Shown: positions 53,055 through 61,319, counted from the stretch's first letter. The stretch is DNA of 64,000 nt from Bacteroidota bacterium (GCA_024280115.1 JAJRQT010000081.1:1-64000), one strand, 5' to 3'. Notes: generated from the sequence alone by a model not told the origin. Made by a program: numbers and translations.

Positions 53055-53639
53055 ATGACAGTAGTAGCTAAATATATTGAGGATATCGCAAATTGCGACA
53101 ACCTTTGGAATATGGGAATTAAAAGTATAATACCGAAAGAAAGGATTGATAGGGCAATCCTGATTGTTAGAGGTCATAAAGTAATGTTTGACAGCGATTT
53201 AGCAGATATTTATGGGGTTAAGACAAGTAGATTAAATGAACAAGTAAAGCGTAATAAAGACCGCTTCCCAAATTACTTTATGTTTCAATTGAACAACCAA
53301 GAGAAACAAGAGGTGATCGCAATTTGCGATCACCTTGAAAAACTTAAATTTTCACGAACAAATCCGTACGCATTTACTGAACATGGAACAATAATGTTAG
53401 CAAATGTATTGAATACCCCTACTGCAATAGAAACAAGTATTTTAATAGTTAGAGCATTTGTAAAATTGAGAGAATTACTTTCAACGCACAAGGATCTGGA
53501 AAGGAAAATACTGGAATTAGAATCAAAATATGACCAACAATTCAAATTGATATTTAAAGCAATAAGAGAATTAATGCAACAAGAACAACTTGACAAGGAC
53601 AGACCAATAATTGGCTATAAGATTGGAAAACAAAAATAA
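53055..53639 (+). CDS. ORF6N-domain DNA-binding protein
   Basis: 194 residues. The ORF6N domain is clear: IVRGHKVMFDSDLADIYGVKTSRLNEQVKRNKDRFPNYFMFQLNNQE, then NPYAFTEHGTIMLANVLNTPTAIETSILIVRAFVKLRELL; a coiled-coil tail follows. Phage and accessory regions carry these as antirepressor or regulator proteins. The domain starts naturally at MGIKSIIPKERID (53112); the extra N-terminal 19 codons contain one copy of a 25-bp palindrome, and a second copy is inside the gene. Inserted between kdgK and eda. Confidence 0.85.
   Translation: MTVVAKYIEDIANCDNLWNMGIKSIIPKERIDRAILIVRGHKVMFDSDLADIYGVKTSRLNEQVKRNKDRFPNYFMFQLNNQEKQEVIAICDHLEKLKFSRTNPYAFTEHGTIMLANVLNTPTAIETSILIVRAFVKLRELLSTHKDLERKILELESKYDQQFKLIFKAIRELMQQEQLDKDRPIIGYKIGKQK
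53080..53104. repeat. Palindromic unit, copy 1
   Basis: 25 bases centred on TCGCAA-A-TTGCGA (perfect 13-bp core at 53086-53098). 20 of 25 bases match copy 2 at 53311. It ends 7 bases before the probable natural ATG at 53112, where a repressor operator would be expected. Confidence 0.6.
53311..53335. repeat. Palindromic unit, copy 2 (perfect)
   Basis: A perfect 25-bp palindrome, arms AGGTGATCGCAA and TTGCGATCACCT around a single T. It lies within the ORF6N coding region and encodes EVIAICDHL in frame. Copy 1, 231 bases (77 codons) upstream, reads EDIANCDNL in the same frame. Confidence 0.7.
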
Positions 53640-53683
53640 ACATAGGTAGTGACAGCAAATTAAAAACTAATAAAGCATAAAAA

Positions 53684-54355
53684 ATGGCGAAATTTTCAAG
53701 AATAGATGTAGTGCTGACCATGAAGGAAAGTGGGTTGGTACCGGTCTTTTTTAATAAAGACATTGAAATCTGTAAAAAAGTATTAAAAGCCTGCTATGAT
53801 GGAGGTACCAGGGTTTTTGAATTTACAAATCGCGGTGATAGAGCTCATCTGGTATTTCAGGAATTAATTATTTGGGCTGAAAAGAACGCCCCTGATATGA
53901 TTTTGGGGGTTGGTTCGATAGTGGATGCCGGAACTACCTCGATTTATATACAGCTTGGAGCAAACTTTATAGTATCGCCGATACTGAATCCTGACATGGC
54001 GGTGGTTTGCAATCGAAGAAAAATCTCCTGGTCACCGGGGTGTGGGTCCTTATCGGAAATTTCTAAAGCAGAGGAATTGGGCGCTGAAGTAGTGAAGATT
54101 TTCCCAGGATCACAGGTTGGCGGGCCGAGCTTTGTAAAAGCTGTATTAGGTCCATGTCCATGGACAAGCATCATGCCGACCGGAGGAGTTTCTCCCGATG
54201 AAAAAAATCTGACAGCATGGTTTAAGGCAGGAGTTCATTGTGTGGGCATGGGATCTCAATTGATGGTTAAAGACGTTGATGGAAATTTCGATTATGCCGC
54301 TATTACAAAAAAAACTGAGGATGCAATTGCAATAATTTCCGGATTGAGAAAATAA
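53684..54355 (+). CDS. eda: KDPG / KHG aldolase
   Basis: 223 residues, TIM barrel of the Eda family: VLTMKESGLVPVFFNKDIEICKKVLKACYDGGTRVFEFTNRGD with the Glu-type active site, AGTTSIYIQLGANFIVSPILNPDMA, VVKIFPGSQVGGPSFVKAVLGPCPW with the Schiff-base Lys (KIFPG), and MPTGGVSPDE phosphate site. It splits 2-dehydro-3-deoxy-6-phosphogluconate to pyruvate and glyceraldehyde 3-phosphate, ending the uronate route. Follows the inserted ORF6N gene by 45 bases. Confidence 0.93.
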   Translation: MAKFSRIDVVLTMKESGLVPVFFNKDIEICKKVLKACYDGGTRVFEFTNRGDRAHLVFQELIIWAEKNAPDMILGVGSIVDAGTTSIYIQLGANFIVSPILNPDMAVVCNRRKISWSPGCGSLSEISKAEELGAEVVKIFPGSQVGGPSFVKAVLGPCPWTSIMPTGGVSPDEKNLTAWFKAGVHCVGMGSQLMVKDVDGNFDYAAITKKTEDAIAIISGLRK

Positions 54356-54426
54356 AACTTTTTTTCAGGTAACTGATGTAAACTGAAATTTGTATTTTGA
54401 GACACATTCTAATAAAGACATTATAA

Positions 54427-55419
54427 ATGCATAAACCTCATCGAATTCTAAAATTACTTTCACTTTTAGTACTTCTCGGATTTTTTATTTCCTCATGTGG
54501 AGAAATTAAAAAGCACAATACCCTAAAACTCGCTCATGGACTACCTACTGATCATCCGGTTCATAAGGCAATGGTTTATATGGCAGACAGGTGCAAGGAG
54601 GTCTCCGGAGGTAAGCTTCAGATTCAAATATATGCAGGAGGCCAGCTTGGCTCAGAACAGCAGTGCGTAGAGCTATTGCAAATTGGCAGCTTAGCAATCA
54701 CAAAGGTCTCTGCTGCGGTAATGGAGAGTTTTACAGACGATTACAAGGTGCTTGGATTACCATATATTTTCAGGGATCAGGAGCATGGTTTTAAAGTCCT
54801 CGATGGAGAAATAGGTAAGGAACTGTTGCTGAGTACCAAAAATAAGTGGATAAGAGGATTATGTTTTTATGATGCCGGAAGCAGGAGTTTTTATACCATA
54901 AACAAGCAAATTGAAAATCCTGATGATTTGAAAGGAATGAAAATCAGGGTAATGAAGAGTAAGACTGCCATGGATATGGTACAGGCGCTCGGCGGAAGTC
55001 CCACCCCTATTTCCTGGGGAGAGCTATATACGGCCTTGCAAAGTGGTGTAGTCGATGGAGCTGAAAACAATCCGCCTAGTTTTTATACTTCGCACCATTA
55101 TGAAGTTTGTAAATATTATTCACTTGATGAACATACTTCCGTACCAGATGTATTGATCATCAGCCAACATATTTGGAATGATCTAACTGAGGAGGAAAAA
55201 GAATGGCTGCAACAGGCGGCAGATGATTCTGTTCCGGTAGAAAGAAAATTATGGGCAGAATCGGTAAAGCATTCCCTGGAGGAGGTGCAGAAGGCGGGCG
55301 TAACAATATACCATCCTGATAAGGCGCCTTATATGGAAAAAGTAAAAGGCGTATATGATTCCTACAAAGATCAGGAAGTCATCTATTCATATATAAAAAG
55401 AATTCAGGCTGTAGAATAA
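54427..55419 (+). CDS. dctP: TRAP transporter substrate-binding lipoprotein (DctP family)
   Basis: 330 residues. A signal with a lipobox (FFISSCG, Cys24) indicates membrane-anchored rather than free periplasmic protein. The DctP fold is seen in LKLAHGLPTDHPVHKAMVYMADRCKEVSGGKLQIQIYAGGQLGSEQQCVELLQ, the conserved DLKGMKIRVMKSKTAMDMVQALGGSPTPISWGELYTALQSGVVDGAENNP with the Arg that binds the carboxylate. It captures an organic acid, here most likely a uronate, for the two permeases that follow. It is 71 bases downstream of eda. Confidence 0.92.
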   Translation: MHKPHRILKLLSLLVLLGFFISSCGEIKKHNTLKLAHGLPTDHPVHKAMVYMADRCKEVSGGKLQIQIYAGGQLGSEQQCVELLQIGSLAITKVSAAVMESFTDDYKVLGLPYIFRDQEHGFKVLDGEIGKELLLSTKNKWIRGLCFYDAGSRSFYTINKQIENPDDLKGMKIRVMKSKTAMDMVQALGGSPTPISWGELYTALQSGVVDGAENNPPSFYTSHHYEVCKYYSLDEHTSVPDVLIISQHIWNDLTEEEKEWLQQAADDSVPVERKLWAESVKHSLEEVQKAGVTIYHPDKAPYMEKVKGVYDSYKDQEVIYSYIKRIQAVE

Positions 55420-55426
55420 CTACCTT

Positions 55427-55906
55427 ATGACATTAAGAGAAAAGATTGACAGACTTTTAGAAAGATTCCTCGTAGTCATCATGGCTTTATTGGTCGTAGA
55501 TGTGCTTTGGCAGGTAATCAGCAGATATATACTGAGCTCACCCAGTTCGTTTACTGATGAGCTTGCTGGGTTTTTATTGATTTGGGTGGGATTGTTTGGT
55601 GCGACCTATGTTGCCGGTAAAAATGAACATTTAGCCATTGATTTGTTGGTTCAAAAATCAGGACCTGCAAGGAGAAAATTCTTAGAACTGTTTATCAGCG
55701 CATGCATCATTCTTTTTGCGGCTTTTGTGCTGGTCATAGGAGGCGGTTGGCTCGTTTATACAAGGTTTGCACTGGATGTGAAATCAGCCGCATTAGAGAT
55801 ACCACTTGGTTATGTATATATAGTATTGCCTATCAGCGGTGTGTTGATCATATTTTTCACGATTGATAATACAATTCATTTTTTAGAGGAACATAAACAA
55901 AATTAG
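55427..55906 (+). CDS. dctQ: TRAP transporter small permease (DctQ family)
   Basis: 159 residues with four transmembrane helices (about 14-30, 46-64, 88-108, 130-148). The motif SSPSSFTDELAGFLLIWVGLFGATYVAGKNEHLAIDLL is the DctQ signature. With the large permease it forms the sodium-driven TRAP transporter. It starts 7 bases after dctP and ends 1 base before dctM. Confidence 0.92.
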   Translation: MTLREKIDRLLERFLVVIMALLVVDVLWQVISRYILSSPSSFTDELAGFLLIWVGLFGATYVAGKNEHLAIDLLVQKSGPARRKFLELFISACIILFAAFVLVIGGGWLVYTRFALDVKSAALEIPLGYVYIVLPISGVLIIFFTIDNTIHFLEEHKQN

Positions 55907-55907
55907 T

Positions 55908-57374
55908 ATGGATTATAATGGGATTTTCATATTGGTAGTCAGTTTCATCATATTGTTGTCAATGGGTGTTCCTATTGCATTTAGTATTGGAATTTCGGGT
56001 ATTTTAACCATGTTGGTCAGTATTGACTCAATACCCGCTTTTACAACATATGCCCAAAGAATGGCCACCGGTTTGGATAGTTTTGCACTATTGGCCATAC
56101 CATTTTTCATACTGGCAGGAAATATTATGAATAGTGGAGGTATCGCCCACCGGCTTATTGATTTTGCCAAGGTATTGGTTGGGAAGCTTACAGGTGGTCT
56201 CGCTTATGTAAATGTAATTGCAAATATGTTGTTCGGTGCTATATCCGGTTCGGCTGCGGCAGCAGCCTCTGCGATAGGGAGCATCATGGGACCGGAAATG
56301 GAAAAAGAGAAATATGACGATAATTTCAGCGCCGCTGTAAATATCAGTTCTGCAACCACCGGCCTATCTATTCCTCCCAGCAATGTGCTCATTGTTTACT
56401 CTCTTGCAAGCGGTGGGGCATCAATTACTGCACTTTTCCTCGCGGGATATATTCCTGGTATTTTAACAGGTTTAGCGATAATGATTACCGCAATGTCGAT
56501 TCTGGTTTTAAAGAAAGATGGAATAATTGCATTAATAAAAGTATATATAAAACTTATACTTATAGCAGCTATTATTTTTGCCTTTGTTTATGGCTTGATG
56601 TACGCCCACGATAATCTCTCCGGGGGAGTATATAGAATTATCTGGATTATTTTACTCATAGCCTTTATAGCCTTTGCTGTTTATAAAACTGTCACAAATA
56701 AAGAACAAGCAAGAATAGGATTTAAAATATTTTTTGATGCTATCCCCAGCCTGTTCCTGTTAGTAATTGTAATTGGTGGAATAGTTGCCGGATTTTTCAC
56801 AGCAACTGAGGCATCAGCGGTAGCAGTGTTATATGCGCTGGTTCTGGCAATGGTTTATAAAGAAGTTAAATGGAAGGATTTACCGGATATTATCTTAAGG
56901 TCTGTAAAAACTACTGGAATTGTGATGCTTTTGGTCGCAACATCGATGGGACTTTCATGGATTATGGCGTATGAAAATATTCCTCAAAACGTAAGTGCAG
57001 GACTTATAAATATCAGCGATAATCCACTGGTGATCCTTTTAATCATCAACATGATATTATTATTTGTTGGAGTTTTTATGGACATGACGCCTGCTGTTTT
57101 GATTTTTACTCCAATTTTTCTGCCTATAGTTCAGTCGCAATTGGGATTGTCGCCAGTACATTTCGGAATTATCATGGTGCTGAATCTAAGTGTTGGACTG
57201 TGTACTCCTCCAGTCGGTTCAGTTTTATTTATTGGCTGTAGTGTTTCTAAGGTGAAAATAGAAACTGTCATTAAACCACTATTACCAATGTTTCTTGCAA
57301 TGATTGCGGTATTGATGATGGTGACCTATATTCCTAAGCTTTCATTGTGGTTGCCACAGATATTTGGTTTTTAG
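55908..57374 (+). CDS. dctM: TRAP transporter large permease (DctM family) with extra segment
   Basis: 488 residues, about 60 longer than usual. The N-terminal half (LLSMGVPIAFSIGISGILTML, IPFFILAGNIMNSGGIAHRLIDFAKVLVGKLTGGLAYVNVIANMLFGAISGSAAAAASAIG) and the C-terminal half (GFFTATEASAVAVLYALVLAM, TPPVGSVLFIGCSVSKV) are normal. Between them, at about 205-275, an insertion adds two hydrophobic helices (IKVYIKLILIAAIIFAFVYGLMY and IWIILLIAFIAFAVYKTV) before the conserved AIPSLFLLVIVIGGIVAGFFTATE. It transports the ligand across the inner membrane. Confidence 0.9.
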   Translation: MDYNGIFILVVSFIILLSMGVPIAFSIGISGILTMLVSIDSIPAFTTYAQRMATGLDSFALLAIPFFILAGNIMNSGGIAHRLIDFAKVLVGKLTGGLAYVNVIANMLFGAISGSAAAAASAIGSIMGPEMEKEKYDDNFSAAVNISSATTGLSIPPSNVLIVYSLASGGASITALFLAGYIPGILTGLAIMITAMSILVLKKDGIIALIKVYIKLILIAAIIFAFVYGLMYAHDNLSGGVYRIIWIILLIAFIAFAVYKTVTNKEQARIGFKIFFDAIPSLFLLVIVIGGIVAGFFTATEASAVAVLYALVLAMVYKEVKWKDLPDIILRSVKTTGIVMLLVATSMGLSWIMAYENIPQNVSAGLINISDNPLVILLIINMILLFVGVFMDMTPAVLIFTPIFLPIVQSQLGLSPVHFGIIMVLNLSVGLCTPPVGSVLFIGCSVSKVKIETVIKPLLPMFLAMIAVLMMVTYIPKLSLWLPQIFGF

Positions 57375-57385
57375 GCATTAAAAAA

Positions 57386-57417
57386 AAGTCCGGTTTCATC
57401 ATGATAAAACCGGACTT
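57386..57417. terminator. Bidirectional terminator between dctM and groES
   Basis: A perfect 11-bp stem AAGTCCGGTTT / AAACCGGACTT with a 10-base loop, preceded by an A-run and followed by TAAGTTTTT. It serves the plus-strand transporter operon and the minus-strand groES. Confidence 0.85.
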
Positions 57418-57434
57418 AAGTTTTTAAGAAAATA

Positions 57435-57725
57435 TTATATTTCTTCCGTTTCAACAATCTTAGCCAATACATCGGCATAGGTAACTACGAGAAACTTCTC
57501 GCCATCCAGATCGATCTCCGTTCCGGAATAATCTTTATAAATAACCGTATCTCCAACAACTATTTCAGGTCCATCGATATTACTCAATGCGATCACCTTA
57601 CCGGTTTTTGGTTTTTCCTTTTCAACTGTATCAGGAATGATGATTCCTGAAGCGGTCATATGCTCACCAGAAGTATCTTCAACTTGTAAAATGACATTCT
57701 GATTTACTGGCTGTAACTCTTTCAT
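57435..57725 (-). CDS. groES: GroES-type co-chaperonin
   Basis: 96 residues with the Cpn10 fold: LQPVNQNVILQVEDTSGEHMTASGIIIPDTVEKEKPKTGKVIALS, the GIIIPD mobile loop that docks on GroEL, then VVGDTVIYKDYSGTEIDLDGEKFLVVTYADVLAKI. It is second in an operon, 5 bases after the thioredoxin/glutaredoxin gene, and no groEL follows. It is thus an isolated copy; a conventional groESL operon probably exists elsewhere. Whether it works with GroEL or has another role is not clear. Confidence 0.9.
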   Translation of the reverse strand: MKELQPVNQNVILQVEDTSGEHMTASGIIIPDTVEKEKPKTGKVIALSNIDGPEIVVGDTVIYKDYSGTEIDLDGEKFLVVTYADVLAKIVETEEI

Positions 57726-57730
57726 ACTAA

Positions 57731-58321
57731 TTAATTTGCTTTTAAATCTAACAATCTATTCAATTTGGACTGGTCAAAACCTATGACCATTTCACCATTA
57801 ATTTCTGTTTGTGGTACACCTTGCTGGCCACTTTTACTGACCATCGATTGTGCGGCACCCTGATCAGAGGCAACATCAACCTCCGTATATCGGACGCCAT
57901 GCTTTCTGAGAAAATTCTTAACTGTAGTACACCACGGGCATGTTGGTGTGGTATAAACAGTTACCCGTTTTGAAGGTTTTTCTTCAGAATCAGCCTTCAT
58001 TTCATAAATGATATTTTCAAAGTATGATTTATAATATTCAGGACCAAGACAACCTTTTAACACGTTTTTAAATTTGCTCTCCTCAAACTGTACCAGCGTC
58101 GGGACTGATTTTATGTTATAATTTCCATGAATATCTCTTACTTCTGAAACGTCTGCTGAAAAGACATGGATATCATCTGATTCCAAATCAACATCCTCGA
58201 TACTTTTTTTTGCGCAGATGCTATTTTCAGAATCTTTTTTATACAAAAGCAGATAAGCATTTTTGTTCTGTGCTAATTCGCCTTGTAGTTCGTCATTCGA
58301 ATGAATACTTTTTACCTTCAT
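57731..58321 (-). CDS. Thioredoxin-like/glutaredoxin hybrid protein
   Basis: 196 residues. The N-terminal half (about 1-105) is a thioredoxin fold with SVPTLVQFEESKF, its cis-proline, but the expected CxxC is replaced by SICAKKS. The C-terminal half (about 115-196) is a glutaredoxin: RVTVYTTPTCPWCTTVKNFLRKHGVRYTEVDV with CPWC, and GVPQTEINGEMVIGFDQSKLNRLL. The protein reduces disulfides through the second domain only. First gene of a unit with groES, which suggests a role in redox or protein-folding stress. Confidence 0.85.
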   Translation of the reverse strand: MKVKSIHSNDELQGELAQNKNAYLLLYKKDSENSICAKKSIEDVDLESDDIHVFSADVSEVRDIHGNYNIKSVPTLVQFEESKFKNVLKGCLGPEYYKSYFENIIYEMKADSEEKPSKRVTVYTTPTCPWCTTVKNFLRKHGVRYTEVDVASDQGAAQSMVSKSGQQGVPQTEINGEMVIGFDQSKLNRLLDLKAN

Positions 58322-58694
58322 ATTTAATAAAAATTAATACATCTCTAAAATCATATGAAATATTCTTCATACATCATGCCAAATACAGTACAAATTTAAA
58401 AAGTAAATTAATTCGGACATCCTGTCATTTGAAGATTATTTTTTGACAGGTTTTAATTTGAAATGTCAGGTTTGCGATACATGTATTATAAATTTTCACA
58501 GTTTCATGTCAACTATAAAGTGTTGAGCATTTACAACAATTTTTTAATCCTCCCTCTGAATCTCCCTCCAGAGGGAGAGATCAACGTTTTTAACCAGATT
58601 AAATACCTCAACTTACCCGAAGTTTCACTTATCAATAGTACCTAAAACCAAGCATCTAATGACGCCAATTCAGATTACTGCTTCTTATACCTGT
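58322..58694. other. Gene-free interval
   Basis: No gene. CCTGTCA (58421-58427) and TGACAGG (58444-58450) form an inverted repeat about 100 bases upstream of the hybrid thioredoxin gene, with a further AATGTCAGG near 58460. A hairpin TCTCCCTC / GAGGGAGA sits near 58562-58579. Both are candidate control or debris sequences without supporting context. Confidence 0.4.
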
Positions 58695-59111
58695 TTAATG
58701 ATCAGTCTTTGCCATGAAGGATTGTAATATTATAGCAGCACTTATCTTATCAACATTGACTTTATTCCTCCGGTTCTTTTTCTTCATTCCGCCTAGGATC
58801 ATGGTTTGCTTCGCGATTTTGGAAGTAAACCTCTCATCTTCAGTCGAGACTGGAACATGGGGAAATTGATGCTTTATGTTTTCGATAAATTTTTTAACAG
58901 GATCAGTTGTATGAGTATCCGTCATATCCAGGTTTACCGGCAATCCAATAACAATTCGCTCAACATCTTCTTTTTTTAAATAATCGATAAGCCAGTTTAT
59001 TAATCCATCAGTCTGAACGGTTTCCAGCGGGGAAGCAATAATTTTCATTGGGTCTGTAACAGCCAAACCAGTTCTTTTTAATCCGTAATCAATAGCTAAA
59101 ATTCTTCCCAT
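58695..59111 (-). CDS. ruvX: Holliday-junction-resolvase-like pre-16S nuclease YqgF/RuvX
   Basis: 138 residues. RNase H fold with RILAIDYGLKRTGLAVTDP (catalytic Asp), VERIVIGLPVNLDMTDTHTTDPVKKF, VSTEDERFTSKIAKQTM and KVNVDKISAAIILQSFM. The family (YqgF, also called RuvX) completes the 5' end of 16S rRNA and was earlier proposed as a resolvase. Full length. It stands alone on the minus strand. Confidence 0.92.
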   Translation of the reverse strand: MGRILAIDYGLKRTGLAVTDPMKIIASPLETVQTDGLINWLIDYLKKEDVERIVIGLPVNLDMTDTHTTDPVKKFIENIKHQFPHVPVSTEDERFTSKIAKQTMILGGMKKKNRRNKVNVDKISAAIILQSFMAKTDH

Positions 59112-59439
59112 ATCAGTGATTAGCTAATGTAATGACTAAACCATTCATATAAAATTCAAAACAACTTAGAATGTGGATTGTTAAATTGAATGAAACAGAA
59201 ACTCGGATTGTTATATTTAATAGCATATTATTCAGGTTAAGTTTCTGTTGTAAATTGGATATTATGGGCGTCTAAAGCATTGATGGGTCTTTTCAATAAA
59301 TATTATTGAAGCACACTATAGCTTGCGCAGAGGCATTAATTGATAATTTATATTGTCAATTGATTTAGGATATTAACTATTCATATTTATTTATATTTGC
59401 AGATCAAAATACTTTAGTGTTGTTCAAAAAAAGAAGATT
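59112..59439 (+). other. Divergent gap upstream of the S41 protease
   Basis: No gene. TATATTTG at 59392-59399 is a TAnnTTTG-type -7 element 40 bases before the GTG start; no good TTTG box is 19 bases upstream. AT-rich, with weak hairpins (TTCAATAA / TTATTGAA near 59300). Confidence 0.45.
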
Positions 59440-61065
59440 GTGGAGAAAATAAAAAATTCCAAATTTCAGATAAGACTACCAATAATTCTAACAATTGGCC
59501 TTGCGGCAGGGATTATGATCGGCGCCACTTTCGCCGGTTCTGACAAAACCACTTCAAGTTTTATAAAAAGTGTAATGAAGTTTCGGGAAGTTATGGGCCT
59601 TTTAGACAGGTCTTATGTGGATGTTGTTGATACTGATGATTTGGTAGAAACAGCGATTTCGAAAATGTTAGAAAAGCTGGACCCTCATACCATGTATGTA
59701 TCGGCAAAAGATGTTGAACTCTCCAATAGTGATTTAAAAAAGGAATTTGAAGGCGTAGGCATTGAATTTAGCATCATCAGAGATACCATAATGGTTTTAA
59801 CGCCATTATCCGGAGGGCCATCTGAAAAAGTAGGCTTACTTGCCGGGGATAAAATAGTTACAGTTGATGGCGAAACTGTGGCGGGAATTGGAATTTCAAA
59901 TCGAGGAGTTATCGACAGGCTTAGAGGGAAAAAAGGTACCGAAGTTATCGTTGGAATTAAGCGACACCGTAGTAAGGAATTGTTGGATTTTACTATTGTC
60001 AGAGATAAAATACCTCAATACTCAGTTGACGCAGGATATATGGTTGATGATAAGATTGGTTATATAAAAGTTAACCGTTTTGCAGAAACCACCTATAATG
60101 AGTTCAGAGATAAACTAAAAATGTTGGTTGACCAGGGAATGACAAAACTCATCATAGATTTACAGGGCAACCCGGGAGGATATATGGACCGCGCGGTAAA
60201 TATTGCAGATGAATTAATTGCCAACAATGCTATGATTGTGAGCCAGGAGGGGAAAGAACCCCGTGCCAATGCAGAATACAGAGCCTATAGAAATGGGCTT
60301 TTTGAAGAAGGAGCTGTTATTGTTTTGATTAATGAAGGAAGTGCTTCAGGTTCTGAGATTGTAGCCGGTGCTGTTCAGGATAATGACAGAGGGTTAATCG
60401 TTGGCAGAAGATCATTTGGCAAAGGGCTTGTACAATCCCTATTTATGCTAAGCGATGGATCGGAATTGCGATTAACCATATCAAGGTATTATACGCCTAG
60501 TGGCAGATCTATTCAAAAATCATATGAAGAGGGTTTGTCTGCTTATCATAGTGATTTTCAGAAAAGGGTGAAACATGGAGAACTCTTCCATGCAGACAGT
60601 ATTAAATTTAACGACTCCCTGAAATATCAAACCACCAAAGGACGTACTGTGTATGGTGGCGGAGGTATTATGCCGGATTACTTTATCCCGCTCGATACCG
60701 GTTGGGATTCAAAATATTATATCCAGTTAAGAAATAACAATGTAATCAGAGAATATGCCTTGAGTTATTTTCAAAACAACGAGAAGAAGCTGAAGAAAAT
60801 GGAATTCGATGATTATCTCCATAACTTTGAAATTGATGAAAAAATGGTAAAAGATATTGTGGATTTGGCAGAAAAATTTGGAGTTGAATATGATGCCGCT
60901 GGCTATAAGAGGTCTGAAGAATTGATTAAAACTATCGTTAAAGCATCTATTGCTAGAAATACCTGGGGGAGGGAAAGTTATTATCCCATCATCAATGACA
61001 TCAATGAAATTTTCCAGGAGGCGTTAAATTTATTTGATGAAGCAGATGCCTTGGCAGCTAAATAG
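59440..61065 (+). CDS. C-terminal processing protease (S41)
   Basis: 541 residues from a GTG start. An N-terminal signal anchor (about 12-32), a S41 helical domain with LDPHTMYVSAKD, a PDZ domain (about 105-180, FEGVGIEFSIIRDTIMVLTPLSGGPSEKVGLLAGDKIV), and the protease core with LQGNPGGYMDRAVNIADEL, NEGSASGSEIVAGAVQDN (catalytic Ser303) and GRRSFGKGLVQS (catalytic Lys328). It acts in the periplasm on C-termini of envelope proteins. The final stop codon is at the edge of a MITE-like element, but the predicted ancestral stop is the same, so the protein is unaffected. Confidence 0.92.
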   Translation: MEKIKNSKFQIRLPIILTIGLAAGIMIGATFAGSDKTTSSFIKSVMKFREVMGLLDRSYVDVVDTDDLVETAISKMLEKLDPHTMYVSAKDVELSNSDLKKEFEGVGIEFSIIRDTIMVLTPLSGGPSEKVGLLAGDKIVTVDGETVAGIGISNRGVIDRLRGKKGTEVIVGIKRHRSKELLDFTIVRDKIPQYSVDAGYMVDDKIGYIKVNRFAETTYNEFRDKLKMLVDQGMTKLIIDLQGNPGGYMDRAVNIADELIANNAMIVSQEGKEPRANAEYRAYRNGLFEEGAVIVLINEGSASGSEIVAGAVQDNDRGLIVGRRSFGKGLVQSLFMLSDGSELRLTISRYYTPSGRSIQKSYEEGLSAYHSDFQKRVKHGELFHADSIKFNDSLKYQTTKGRTVYGGGGIMPDYFIPLDTGWDSKYYIQLRNNNVIREYALSYFQNNEKKLKKMEFDDYLHNFEIDEKMVKDIVDLAEKFGVEYDAAGYKRSEELIKTIVKASIARNTWGRESYYPIINDINEIFQEALNLFDEADALAAK

Positions 61066-61208
61066 AGCCTGTTTATAAACTATGATTGTTCGTAAATTCT
61101 AAAAAATTAATACCTATATTCCCCTCCTTGGGGGGCGAAAGGGTGGGCATATTTAAAGAGTCATTTATTTTTTCGAACTTTATTGACTTTATAGACGGGC
61201 TCTAAATA
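61059..61208. mobile_element. MITE-like element with imperfect terminal inverted repeats
   Basis: A 138-bp element (61065-61202) with 15-base terminal inverted repeats, GAGCCTGTTTATAAA left and the complement of GAGCCCGTCTATAAA right (13 of 15 match). It is flanked on both sides by TAAATA (61059-61064 and 61203-61208), a 6-base target-site duplication. The centre has the words CCCCTCCTTGGGGGG and GAAAGGGTGGGC. It encodes no protein and must be moved by a transposase supplied elsewhere. It inserted exactly at the stop codon of the S41 protease gene. Confidence 0.65.
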
Positions 61209-61319
61209 GTATTAGACTCTGACTATAGAATAAAAATTCAAAACGATCGAAATTAATTCTATCAAATGGCAACCTTTCATACGCATGCTTGTCTTTCATT
61301 CAAAAAAAATATTCTAATA

